Source: Planctomycetaceae bacterium
Lineage (GTDB): Bacteria > Planctomycetota > Planctomycetia > Planctomycetales > Planctomycetaceae
Assembly: GCA_020426125.1 (NCBI GenBank)
Contig: JAGQQQ010000562.1
Coordinates: 1 to 6,961 of the forward strand
DNA length: 6,961 bases
Direction: 5' to 3'
Below the pieces are notes generated by a model, which saw only the letters and a program-made list of their open reading frames with translations, ran no database searches and was not told where the DNA came from. Of this stretch, positions 1-6,645 are shown one piece after another. The stretch's first letter is position 1. The number at the start of each line of letters is the position of its first letter. A program made the translations under genes and the position numbers.

Positions 1-13
1 GGACGGTTTCCCA

Positions 14-862
14 CTATGCGACCGCAGCATCTTCAGCGGCAGCTTCGTCTTCGTTCTTGTGCTCATCTCCATAGCCGAAGGCTGGTCCTTCGACGGCGTC
101 CCAAATCGCGAGGATATTCAACAAGCCTGCGATCCAGGTGAAGACCATCGCCACTTCGTGCTTTTTTCCCAGACGGCGATGCAATTCCTGCTCTTCTTGA
201 TCATCGACGGGAACTTGAAACCAGTCTAAGAATCCCCGCGGGATCGATCCCTGCAAGTGCCCCATCTGAATCTGTTGGCCGTTTTTCTCCCGAACCAAAC
301 CCGCCCAGATGGATCGCCGATCGTCCGCCTCAATTGGTCGGTCCAATTCGACATTCGTGGAGAGTTGCAGCGTGATCGGCTCGTCGTTCAGCGTTCCCTC
401 GAACTGTCCGGAAATGGCCTGTCCGCCGAACTCGAGATCGACTGGCTTCAAAGTGATTTCCCCGGCGAGATCTCCTTCGTAGACGCCATCGTCGTCGTGA
501 AATTGTGTCCGACCCTCAAAGGGAGCAACGATCGTCTCGTCGATTTGCTGAACCAATTGGTTGTCTTTGGACGAGTACCGTTCTCGTTGAATGAGTCCGT
601 ACATCGCAGGAAGGCCCACGGCGAGTTGAGCCCCGTACTTGGCCATCTTCAGCTTTGTTTTGCCCGGTCCCGCTTTCGGCGGCGGTTGAACGGCCTTCCA
701 TTCCGCCATCGCCATGCCGGTGAGAAACAGTCCCAAAATACAGACGAAATAGACTCCCGCCTTAAAATATCGCTGCTGATAGAAGTGTCCGGCACCAGGG
801 AGGAGCCATGCCAGCACTCCGGCCAGAATCGGATTTTTGAGTTGGATTCGCGGATCACGCAT
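14..862 (-). CDS. DUF6677-like / TM2-like multi-pass membrane protein
   Basis: This gene encodes a 282-residue predicted inner-membrane protein of unknown function. Near the N-terminus (about residues 11-31) is a hydrophobic segment with the sequence AWLLPGAGHFYQQRYFKAG. It resembles the first half of TM2-type domains, where a Pro/Gly turn is followed by an aromatic and basic stretch. A second hydrophobic segment follows at about 36-53, a weaker one at 77-90 and a last one at about 236-256. Residues 100-230 are hydrophilic, probably a soluble domain. The C-terminal tail (266-282) is rich in Glu, Asp and Ala. The ATG at 862 immediately precedes the conserved hydrophobic core and a GGGGA lies about ten bases upstream, so I keep this start. 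The gene is 157 bases downstream of the HD-domain gene in the same direction, so co-transcription is possible but not shown. The family assignment to planctomycete DUF6677 comes from recall; the biochemical role is unknown. Confidence 0.8.
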   Translation of the reverse strand: MRDPRIQLKNPILAGVLAWLLPGAGHFYQQRYFKAGVYFVCILGLFLTGMAMAEWKAVQPPPKAGPGKTKLKMAKYGAQLAVGLPAMYGLIQRERYSSKDNQLVQQIDETIVAPFEGRTQFHDDDGVYEGDLAGEITLKPVDLEFGGQAISGQFEGTLNDEPITLQLSTNVELDRPIEADDRRSIWAGLVREKNGQQIQMGHLQGSIPRGFLDWFQVPVDDQEEQELHRRLGKKHEVAMVFTWIAGLLNILAIWDAVEGPAFGYGDEHKNEDEAAAEDAAVA

Positions 863-1019
863 CAGTGTTTTGTCCCCAAAGACGATGGTCGAACGGATTG
901 TATTCCGCTCGACACCCGCCCGCTAGTGCGGTGTCGCATACATCAACGAGGTCGCGACTGAACGTGTCCTACGTCGGACCGCTCAAAATCTCTGGAAAAA
1001 AGGGAGTTCTTTTGGGCCG

Positions 1020-1592
1020 TCATTCGTCACCCGAATCCGGTTCCAAACCCAATTCCTCGGCGATTGGCTGCAACGCCTGAATGCAGAAATCGATGTGCTC
1101 GTTCAGCTCGACTCCCAGATCCTCCGCTCCGCTGACGATGTCCTCCCGCTTCACCGCCGCCGCGAACGACGCCTGCTTCATCTTCTTCCGAACGCTCTTT
1201 GCGGCCAGCCCTTCCAGCCGACCGGGGCGAACCAGGGCACACGCGGTGATAAAGCCACACAATTCGTCACAGGCGTACAGCGCCTTGTCGAGCCGTGACA
1301 CGCGAGGACAGTCCTCCAGATAGTCGGCATGAGACTTAATGGCATAAATGACCTCCTCGGGATATCCCCGCTCGCGGAGGATCTCGGCTCCCTGAAGCGG
1401 ATGGTCGGGCGGATCGGGCCAACGCTCATAGTCAAAGTCGTGCAACAGGCCGACCCGGCCCCACTTCTCTTCGTCTTCTCCCCATTTCCGAGCATACGCC
1501 CGCATTGCCGCTTCCACGGCCAGCATGTGCCGCACCAGGCTTTCCGAGGAGGTGTATTCTCGAACCAATGCCAAATCTTCGTCTCGTGACAT
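1020..1592 (-). CDS. HD-domain metal-dependent phosphohydrolase (HDIG-type)
   Basis: The 190-residue product is a single HD domain, the fold of metal-dependent phosphohydrolases acting on nucleotides or phosphoesters. The expected ligands are visible: His22 (LVRHML), the His51-Asp52 pair in GLLHDFDYE, His64 in the PDHPLQGAEIL segment, His88 in IKSHADYL and Asp109 in YACDEL. The order and spacing fit the small stand-alone HDIG proteins widely annotated as HD superfamily hydrolases. There is no nucleotide-binding, GAF or response-regulator domain, so the substrate cannot be read from the sequence. I chose the ATG at 1592. An upstream in-frame ATG at 1652 would add 20 residues rich in Trp, Phe and Cys that do not look like HD sequence, and its AGGA abuts the ATG with no spacer. 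The gene is divergent from the Crp/Fnr regulator with about 210 bases between the chosen starts. The HD call is secure, the specific role is not. Confidence 0.85.
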   Translation of the reverse strand: MSRDEDLALVREYTSSESLVRHMLAVEAAMRAYARKWGEDEEKWGRVGLLHDFDYERWPDPPDHPLQGAEILRERGYPEEVIYAIKSHADYLEDCPRVSRLDKALYACDELCGFITACALVRPGRLEGLAAKSVRKKMKQASFAAAVKREDIVSGAEDLGVELNEHIDFCIQALQPIAEELGLEPDSGDE

Positions 1593-1712
1593 GCGTTGTC
1601 CCAAGCAAAAAGACCAATCGCCGAACCAGAAACCGATCTCGGAACTCCACATTTCCTCATCGAGTTCCCATGAGAATTCTCTCAGGCTCTCGCTACGATT
1701 TCAAAGCCGAGA

Positions 1713-1742
1713 TTGACGTTTCGTAAGGGAGAGCCGTACAAC
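1713..1742 (+). promoter_or_regulatory. candidate sigma-70-type promoter for the Crp/Fnr gene
   Basis: TTGACG at 1713-1718 (five of six bases of the -35 consensus) is followed after 18 bases by TACAAC at 1737-1742 (four of six of the -10 consensus). This would start transcription near 1749 and leave a leader of roughly 55 bases before the ATG at 1804. It lies in the divergent intergenic region. Planctomycete promoters are poorly characterised and the -10 match is modest. I saw no clear TGTGA-N6-TCACA or TTGAT-N4-ATCAA operator next to it. Confidence 0.3.
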
Positions 1743-1803
1743 ATTCTCTCGGGAATTGTTCCCCAAAGACTTCCTTCGCTGCGCCACTGGCAAGCAGAGA
1801 CGC

Positions 1804-2580
1804 ATGGCCGAACGTCTGTGGTCCATTCAGAAATCTCCACTCTTCGAAAAACTCACTACGGATGAGTTGGGCGAACTGGAACGCCATGCGCGGCAACGCA
1901 AGTTTCCCCGGAATTCGACAATCTATTTGCCAGACGACGCGGCCGATTGGGTGTATGTCGTCGTCGAAGGGCGGGTCCGCCTGATCTCGATCACCAGCGA
2001 CGGCAAACAGGCCATCCTGGGATTCTTCGAACCGGGAGACCTCTTCGGCGAACTCGCGGTCGCGGGGATCGATCGGCACGACCACTTTGCCGAAGCGGCA
2101 TTGAACTCGACGATCGTGTCCATCCCCTCGTCGATCCTTTCGGATGTGATGGAACGCAACGGCGCCCTGTCTCTGGCGATCACCCGGTTAATCGGCTGGC
2201 GAAGGCAGCGGCTCGAACGTCGGCTCAGAAATCTCTTATTCCATTCCAACCGCGAGCGGCTCCTCGCCTTGCTTTATGACTTGATGCAGCAATATGGCCG
2301 CCCGTCCGACGGGGGAGTCCTGATTGATATCCGTCTGTCCCATCAGGACCTCGCCAGTCTAATCGGAGTGACACGCGAGTCGGTGACACTCCTCCTCGGA
2401 GAGTTTCAGTCTGAAGGACTTCTCAAAACCGGACGCCAGAAGGTCGTCATTCTCAGTCCAGATCGCCTCGCACGAGCGGCCGGGGAAAAACCGCCGGAAC
2501 ATTCCAAGCCGCCGTTGAAAGAGTCAATCCACCTGTCGCGTGGTTCCGCGATCGAAAAGACCAGTCCGCGTCGCGGGTAA
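1804..2580 (+). CDS. Crp/Fnr-family transcriptional regulator
   Basis: The 258-residue protein has the two-domain plan of Crp/Fnr regulators. Residues about 10-130 form a cyclic-nucleotide-binding-type beta roll (SPLFEKLTTDELGELE opening, then EPGDLFGELAVAG at 76-88). A dimerisation helix follows at about 115-145. Residues about 150-225 form a winged helix, with HTH sequence SHQDLASLIGVTRESVTLLL at 179-198 and wing GLLKTGRQKVVIL. In the phosphate-binding region the Arg-Ser/Thr pair typical of cAMP-binding CRP is replaced by RHDHFAEAA (91-99), so cAMP binding is doubtful. The protein contains no cysteine, which rules out an FNR-type iron-sulfur cluster. A 30-residue Pro/Lys/Ser-rich tail follows the winged helix. 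I prefer the ATG at 1804 because the family alignment begins there; a TTG at 1756 would add 16 residues without family resemblance. A SUKH-like gene starts 35 bases after its stop, probably in one operon. The signal sensed and the targets are unknown. Confidence 0.9.
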   Translation: MAERLWSIQKSPLFEKLTTDELGELERHARQRKFPRNSTIYLPDDAADWVYVVVEGRVRLISITSDGKQAILGFFEPGDLFGELAVAGIDRHDHFAEAALNSTIVSIPSSILSDVMERNGALSLAITRLIGWRRQRLERRLRNLLFHSNRERLLALLYDLMQQYGRPSDGGVLIDIRLSHQDLASLIGVTRESVTLLLGEFQSEGLLKTGRQKVVILSPDRLARAAGEKPPEHSKPPLKESIHLSRGSAIEKTSPRRG

Positions 2581-2615
2581 CCCGCACATCCCGTTAAAGA
2601 GGCCACCATCTCGCG

Positions 2616-3131
2616 ATGGAAGAATTGTTTCAACGCTTGGACGCCGCATTGGCGGAGAATCAGCCGAAGCTGTACGCGACGCTGCAACCGGGGAGAGTGA
2701 TCCCCTGGAAAGAACCCGGACAGATCAAGCATTGGTACCGTTGGCGAGATGGTCAGTCTCGCGACTCTCAAGTAACGCTCCTCGGAAGTTATCACTTTGC
2801 CAGCTACTCCGAAGCACGTACAGAACTGCAGATCCTGCGGCGGTCCTTCATTGAAGCTCCTTTGAACGCTCTGATTCTTGTCGCACTCGCGCCCCAGACG
2901 TTTTCCTCACTTCCACTGCTCACTGATGTCGCGGGAGACGGCTACTACTTCCACCTCCGCCGCCGCACCGTCTACTACCGGTTCAAGGGAGAACAGGACA
3001 TCGATTTCCCCCGATTCGAATCCTTTCTCGAATTTCTGATCGAGCTTGTGTCGCAACCGCCTCGATCTGTGGGACGATCAGCGGAAAAGGAGTTCGAGTT
3101 GCTCGGCCGATTCGCAAATCTGAATGGCTAA
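2616..3131 (+). CDS. hypothetical protein, possible SMI1/KNR4 (SUKH)-like domain
   Basis: This 171-residue soluble protein has no signal peptide or membrane segment. Its pattern resembles the SMI1/KNR4 (SUKH) fold: an N-terminal helix, then IPWKEPGQIKHWYRWRDGQ (29-47), similar to the family's Pro-to-Tyr-x-Trp-x-x-Gly stretch. Next come FASYSEARTEL (61-71), like the 'sl-eea' helix, and LPLLTDVAGDGYYFHL (99-114), like the Gly-rich 'lPi-d-gGd' strand pair. A strand VYYRFKG and a C-terminal helix FESFLEFLIELV (134-145) follow. In other bacteria SUKH proteins are often immunity proteins to contact-dependent or polymorphic toxins, but many are housekeeping proteins of unknown role. No toxin gene is visible next to it. 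The gene follows the Crp/Fnr regulator by 35 bases. An AGAGG lies about 13 bases before the ATG, a long spacing. The coding call is firm; the family assignment is by pattern only and is uncertain. Confidence 0.7.
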   Translation: MEELFQRLDAALAENQPKLYATLQPGRVIPWKEPGQIKHWYRWRDGQSRDSQVTLLGSYHFASYSEARTELQILRRSFIEAPLNALILVALAPQTFSSLPLLTDVAGDGYYFHLRRRTVYYRFKGEQDIDFPRFESFLEFLIELVSQPPRSVGRSAEKEFELLGRFANLNG

Positions 3132-3134
3132 GGA

Positions 3135-3156
3135 GTGACCCGGAAAGCCTGGTCGC
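3135..3156 (+). terminator. stem-loop just after the SUKH-like gene, possible terminator
   Basis: GTGACC at 3135-3140 pairs with GGTCGC at 3151-3156 (one G-T pair). An inner GG/CC pair (3142-3143 with 3148-3149) closes an AAAG loop after one mismatch. It begins four bases after the stop codon of the upstream gene. No T-tract follows, so it is not a canonical intrinsic terminator; it may instead be a 3'-end stabilising hairpin or chance. Confidence 0.25.
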
Positions 3157-3399
3157 GTTCTCGGATATGCCTTATCCCTTGAGGGGGATCGTCTTCTGGA
3201 AAGCCAATCGTGGGTCGTTGACAGGCAATGAGAACTGCCTCGTTATGACACGTCCGCTTCGATGCTCTGTTTTTCTCTTCCCTATCAGTTCCCCGCTCTT
3301 GAGGAACATCATTGACTTCAGGGGGGATCTCGTACTCTTCCGGATATCATTCCTCTTTGCCGATGTTCGATGGGCGTTGAACATTCCAACGCCGGAGAG

Positions 3400-3429
3400 G
3401 GGGAAGAACCCCGGCCGCGGGTGGCGGCC
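3400..3429. repeat. two back-to-back perfect short inverted repeats
   Basis: GGGG at 3400-3403 and CCCC at 3409-3412 enclose AAGAA. Directly abutting, GGCCGC at 3413-3418 and GCGGCC at 3424-3429 enclose GGGTG. Both arms are perfect and would form two adjacent GC-only hairpins. No T-tract follows on either side, so a simple intrinsic terminator is unlikely. In GC-rich DNA such palindromes also occur by chance. Confidence 0.45.
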
Positions 3430-3658
3430 CACGGTCAAAGCAATGCGGAAATGACAAGGTCTTGGGGGGCCAGCAAAGCCTATCCTCGACGGAGTCTCCA
3501 CCGCCGAACTGAGGTCTGCCAACTCCGGCTAACGTTCTATTGGGCCTGGAGCACTGGATAGGCTGCCGACCTCTTTGAATGCAAAAGAAAGTCAATGGGT
3601 GACGTCTGAAAAGCCAACCCCAAATCCAAGTTCCCCCGCGACGTCCGCTCGAACACGA

Positions 3659-3710
3659 GTTGAGGGTACGACCCAGCCCTTGCGAAACCGAGCCTCCACT
3701 CTGGCTCAAC
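3659..3710. repeat. nested inverted repeats, possible multi-branch structure
   Basis: GTTGAG at 3659-3664 is complementary to CTCAAC at 3705-3710. Inside lie GGGT/ACCC (3664-3667 with 3671-3674, three-base loop) and GAGCC/GGCTC (3690-3694 with 3703-3707, eight-base loop). The inner arms overlap the outer stem by one to three bases, so not all pairs can form together. The arrangement could be a small three-way-junction RNA, or chance. Confidence 0.25.
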
Positions 3711-4362
3711 AGGTGGGTCGAAAGAAGGTCACAAACAGAATCCCTGATTGTCAAATGATTGACGGCTGCGCTCATGATTCCGCGTTGAGCCAACATTCGG
3801 CATGCTGGCCCTGACTCGCAATGCAAGCATGGAGGCCGGCGATCACTCAGACTGCCGTTGTCCGCGAATTCCGAACTGACAAGGAACGCAGTGGAGAATC
3901 GCAGCAACGGAAGGAGGCTGATGCGCATGCGAGGAATCTCTCGTATTAAGAGTTTTCATCTTTCATTGGAGCGGGAACACACACTCCGGTTCGGATCGTA
4001 GCGTCTTATTGGGGGGGAACAGCGAGAGCGAAGGGGGTCCCACTCAACCAGGTCGCGTGCCAGAGTTGCGGGACAATCCGGGCGTGGATCTCACCCGTCC
4101 GACATCCAACTTATGGTGGGCACCGTTTTAGGGGATTCGCGTGACGGAAGATGGAAACTTGAAGGTTCAGCACGGCAGGATGGGCAAAACTCATTGAATT
4201 TCCCGCTACGGCCGCCAGACTTGAAGGATGCCCTGTGCAGGAAAGACCTGTCGGAAAACGACGGCAGTGATCGGTCGAACCAGTCACTACGGCTACTTGG
4301 GTTGGGACTCGTTGGATCAATGGATAGATCGTCTCAAACGGTATCTCTGGAAGGGGAATTCG

Positions 4363-5619
4363 TTAAAGGCACCAGACGTGGCTGATATCCGTTTCAATCA
4401 TCCAGCCCTGTGGGAGCGGCTCAACAGGCACCCCGACAATTTCGGGAGTCAGTGGATGACAAGGAATGGAAAAGTGATGAAGTTCCTGGCGTGACGCTTT
4501 TCGGACAATTTGAGTCAGGTGGTCTTCTTCGAGACCTACGTGTTGGGCCATTTCTTCGACGGTCATCTTCGGATTGTTGGCCGCTTTCCGGTGTTCCCGC
4601 ATTTCATGAAAGAGACGGATCTCTTCCGCCGTGAGACCACGAATGCCGAGTGTCGCGTTCACAGCCCGCTGCCGGATCCAGAACGGAGCATACTTCTGAA
4701 AGGGATAGGGAAACGTCCGGTCGTACCGTTCGAGGGCACCACAGAACCCTAAGAAGCCACTGAGAAGAATCTCAGGCCGAGGGACTCGGAAATAGAATTC
4801 GAGCGAGAGGACCAGAATCGCGGAGAAGTATTCGGTCACCAGTTCATGCCGCGCGACCTGAAGCTCCGTCAGCCGCCGCAGATACGCATCGCGTTTGCCT
4901 TCGTTGTCATTGAGTTCCCGTTTAAGAAGTCTCTGGTAGATCCGAGAATCAATCGAAACCGACAACAGCAACTCGCGAAACTGACCAAGGCTACCGTGTT
5001 CCAAGATGCCAGTTCGCCGACGGAGTTCTCCGTTGAGGTCCTCGGAATCTCGGACCGTTTGGGGATTCAAGACGGCATCACGCAGCGTCAGTCTTGCTCC
5101 TGAGTTCTGCAAAATCTCATCAATCAATCGCCTCCGAGCCGCGAATAGCGGTTCCAGTTTTGGCGAGTCGTCTGGCAACGCGATCGAAGTCAATGACGGT
5201 CCAAACTTCGGAATCTGATCGGCAGGGATGGTTTCCAGGACCTTCAACCGCTCGGAAATGGACAGGTCTTGAACAGGCGGAAAATCCGCCCAACGAAACT
5301 CCTCCGGGGAGGACTCCCTTTGCTGTCTCAATGCGTTCAGAAAGTGATTGACAAACTCTCGAGGCTTGTCGTCAGCAGCGGCGTTCAAGGAAAGCTCCCG
5401 GAATCTAACGGGGTTCGTCCAGTGGAACTCGGACTGTCGACTGACAATCTCTTGAAATTGCACTTTTCTTTCAACCTCTTGGATCTCTGGAAAAAAATGC
5501 CTCCCGAATCTTCCATCATCTCGATGGGTTCTCATCGTAATCCGACACATGTCCGCAACCCCGGAAACCTCTGTTACCCGCCGTGAGTCGATCGCGGGTT
5601 GACTGTTGGGGACGGCCAT
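4363..5619 (-). CDS. divergent sigma-70-like protein with long N-terminus and no region 4
   Basis: The 418-residue product has sigma-70 homology only in its C-terminal third. Residues about 255-325 match region 2: ARHELVTEYFSAILVLSLEF resembles region 2.1, and ALERYDRTFPYPFQKYAPFW followed by IRQ (295-317) resembles regions 2.2-2.4. Compared with E. coli RpoD, Tyr305, Phe307, Tyr310, Trp314, Arg316 and Gln317 keep the strand-opening and -10 positions, while the first Trp of the pair is Phe313 and the usual QEG of region 2.2 is SGF (287-289). Residues about 333-375 (MTVEEMAQHVGLEEDHLTQI) match region 3. The protein ends about 40 residues later with no region 4, and I found no region-4-like sequence in other frames downstream. 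Residues 1-250 are charged, soluble and unassigned. In-frame ATGs at 5550 (residue 24) and 5535 (residue 29) are alternative starts that would remove the overlap with the divergent hydrolase gene. It may be a specialised sigma factor, a regulator derived from one, or a truncated copy. Confidence 0.75.
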   Translation of the reverse strand: MAVPNSQPAIDSRRVTEVSGVADMCRITMRTHRDDGRFGRHFFPEIQEVERKVQFQEIVSRQSEFHWTNPVRFRELSLNAAADDKPREFVNHFLNALRQQRESSPEEFRWADFPPVQDLSISERLKVLETIPADQIPKFGPSLTSIALPDDSPKLEPLFAARRRLIDEILQNSGARLTLRDAVLNPQTVRDSEDLNGELRRRTGILEHGSLGQFRELLLSVSIDSRIYQRLLKRELNDNEGKRDAYLRRLTELQVARHELVTEYFSAILVLSLEFYFRVPRPEILLSGFLGFCGALERYDRTFPYPFQKYAPFWIRQRAVNATLGIRGLTAEEIRLFHEMREHRKAANNPKMTVEEMAQHVGLEEDHLTQIVRKASRQELHHFSIPCHPLTPEIVGVPVEPLPQGWMIETDISHVWCL

Positions 5620-6625
5620 CGGCGACTCGCTCGGACTCCCGTATGAAGGGCTGTCCCCCGCAAGGGGGGTGAGAATGCTTGGTCCGCCGGATAGTCATCG
5701 ATTTCTTTTGGGACGGGGAATGGTCTCCGATGACACGGAACATACTTGCCTCGTCCTGCGAAGCCTCCTCGAATCGAACGGCAATCCGGCTGAGTTTCAG
5801 CGGCGGTTCGCCCGACGCCTTCGGTGGTGGCTTCTGTCGTTGCCAGCCGGAACCGGTCTGGCGACGGCCCGCGCCGTATTCAAACTTCTGCTCGGAGTCC
5901 CGCCGACTCGAAGCGGGGTCTACTCCGCAGGCAATGGGCCCGCGATGCGTGCGGCCATTTTGGGGGTGATGCTTCCCTTGGAAGAGATTCGCCCGTTTGT
6001 TGATGCCAGTACGACGTTGACACATACCGATCCCAAGGCGAACTGGGGAGCCCACGCCATCGCGCTCGCGGCCTATCTCGCCAGTCGGAGCGAGTACGTG
6101 GCCCCAAACGAATACCTGGACTTGGTGAAAGGCGAACTGGCGAACGATTCAGCCGACGAATTTTTGAGTTTGATGGAGTGTACCATCTCGTCTTTGATGG
6201 AATTCGGATCCACCGCCGAATTCAGCTCGCGGATCTGCTCGCGACGTGGCGTTTCTGGATATGTCTATCAAACGGTCCCGGTCACGATTCACTGTTGGCT
6301 TCGGAATCAACGCAACTTTCGTGAGGCGATTCGCGAGGTGATTCGATGCGGAGGAGACGCCGACACGACGGCGGCAATTGTCGGAGGAATCGTGGGAGCT
6401 TCCGTCGGCCCTCAAGGCATCCCGGCCGATTGGCAACAGGGGCTCCGAGACTGGCCCGTGTCTGTGTCGAGCCTTCATGATCTCGCGAACCTCGCGATCG
6501 AGACAACGATCTCAAGAGAAAACATTCAAAGTCGACTTCATTTTCCTGGCCAGATTGTTAGAAATCTGTTCTTTCTTGCCATCGTCCTGTTTCATGGTTT
6601 TCGCCGGTTGTTTCCGCCGTTTTGA
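5606..6625 (+). CDS. ADP-ribosylglycohydrolase family protein (DraG/ARH-like)
   Basis: The product is predicted to hydrolyse ADP-ribose from modified proteins or small ADP-ribosyl compounds using a dinuclear magnesium centre. The family's motifs are all present: GTAIGDSLGLPYEGL at the N-terminus, SDDTEHT at 41-47, the SAGNGPAMRAAILG segment at 107-120, THTDPKA at 139-145 and CGGDADTTAAIVGGIVGA at 248-265. The metal-binding Asp42, Asp43, Asp142, Asp251 and Asp253 are intact, so the enzyme should be active. A hydrophobic C-terminal segment (318-333, followed by FRRLFPPF) could anchor it to a membrane. The start is unusual: an in-frame TGA lies at 5600-5602, leaving only CTG at 5603 or TTG at 5606 before the first motif. 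I list the TTG; almost nothing of the domain is missing. The gene is divergent from the sigma-like gene and convergent with folC, with 20 bases between stops. The target of deADP-ribosylation is unknown. Confidence 0.88.
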   Translation: MGTAIGDSLGLPYEGLSPARGVRMLGPPDSHRFLLGRGMVSDDTEHTCLVLRSLLESNGNPAEFQRRFARRLRWWLLSLPAGTGLATARAVFKLLLGVPPTRSGVYSAGNGPAMRAAILGVMLPLEEIRPFVDASTTLTHTDPKANWGAHAIALAAYLASRSEYVAPNEYLDLVKGELANDSADEFLSLMECTISSLMEFGSTAEFSSRICSRRGVSGYVYQTVPVTIHCWLRNQRNFREAIREVIRCGGDADTTAAIVGGIVGASVGPQGIPADWQQGLRDWPVSVSSLHDLANLAIETTISRENIQSRLHFPGQIVRNLFFLAIVLFHGFRRLFPPF

Positions 6626-6645
6626 CGGGATGTCCGCGGCCCGGC

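Larger units (their letters stand above)
3132..4362. other. 1.2 kb without a convincing gene between convergent gene ends
   Basis: This stretch separates the 3' end of the SUKH-like gene from the 3' end of the sigma-like gene. Open frames exist on both strands (for example 3347-3928 minus, 3167-3454 plus and 4113-4385 plus). Their translations are rich in Arg, Ser, Pro and Cys, lack motifs or periodic hydrophobicity, and resemble no family I know. No tRNA, rRNA, transposase remnant or repeat array was recognised. The stretch contains several short inverted repeats, listed separately. It could be a decayed gene, a structured non-coding RNA locus, or a gene of a family I cannot recognise. Confidence 0.6.

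Noticed and set aside
257..961. Plus-strand 234-codon open frame opposite the DUF6677-like gene
   Set aside because: It is the antisense shadow of a gene with clear membrane segments; its own translation shows no domain.
989..1002. ATCTCTGGAAAAAA occurring here and near 5484
   Set aside because: A 14-base match, once inside a gene and once between genes, with no flanking similarity; most likely coincidence.
3347..3928. Minus-strand 193-codon open frame in the gene-poor region
   Set aside because: The translation is rich in Arg, Ser, Pro and Cys, with no motif or domain pattern and no ribosome binding site. It looks like a chance open frame in GC-rich DNA.
4111..4320. Possible frameshifted region 4 downstream of the sigma-like gene
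   Set aside because: I read the minus-strand frames after 4363. They hit stops quickly or give sequence without the helix-turn-helix pattern of sigma region 4.
4397..4410. TTTCAATCATCCAG, resembling the end of some CRISPR repeats
   Set aside because: It occurs once, lies inside the sigma-like coding region, and no spaced repeats surround it.
4228..4494. Plus-strand open frame with a plausible-looking stretch (HYGYLGWDSLDQWIDRLKRY)
   Set aside because: It runs antisense into the 3' end of the sigma-like gene, only this short stretch looks protein-like, and I recognise no family. I searched it for transposase or reverse-transcriptase motifs and found none.
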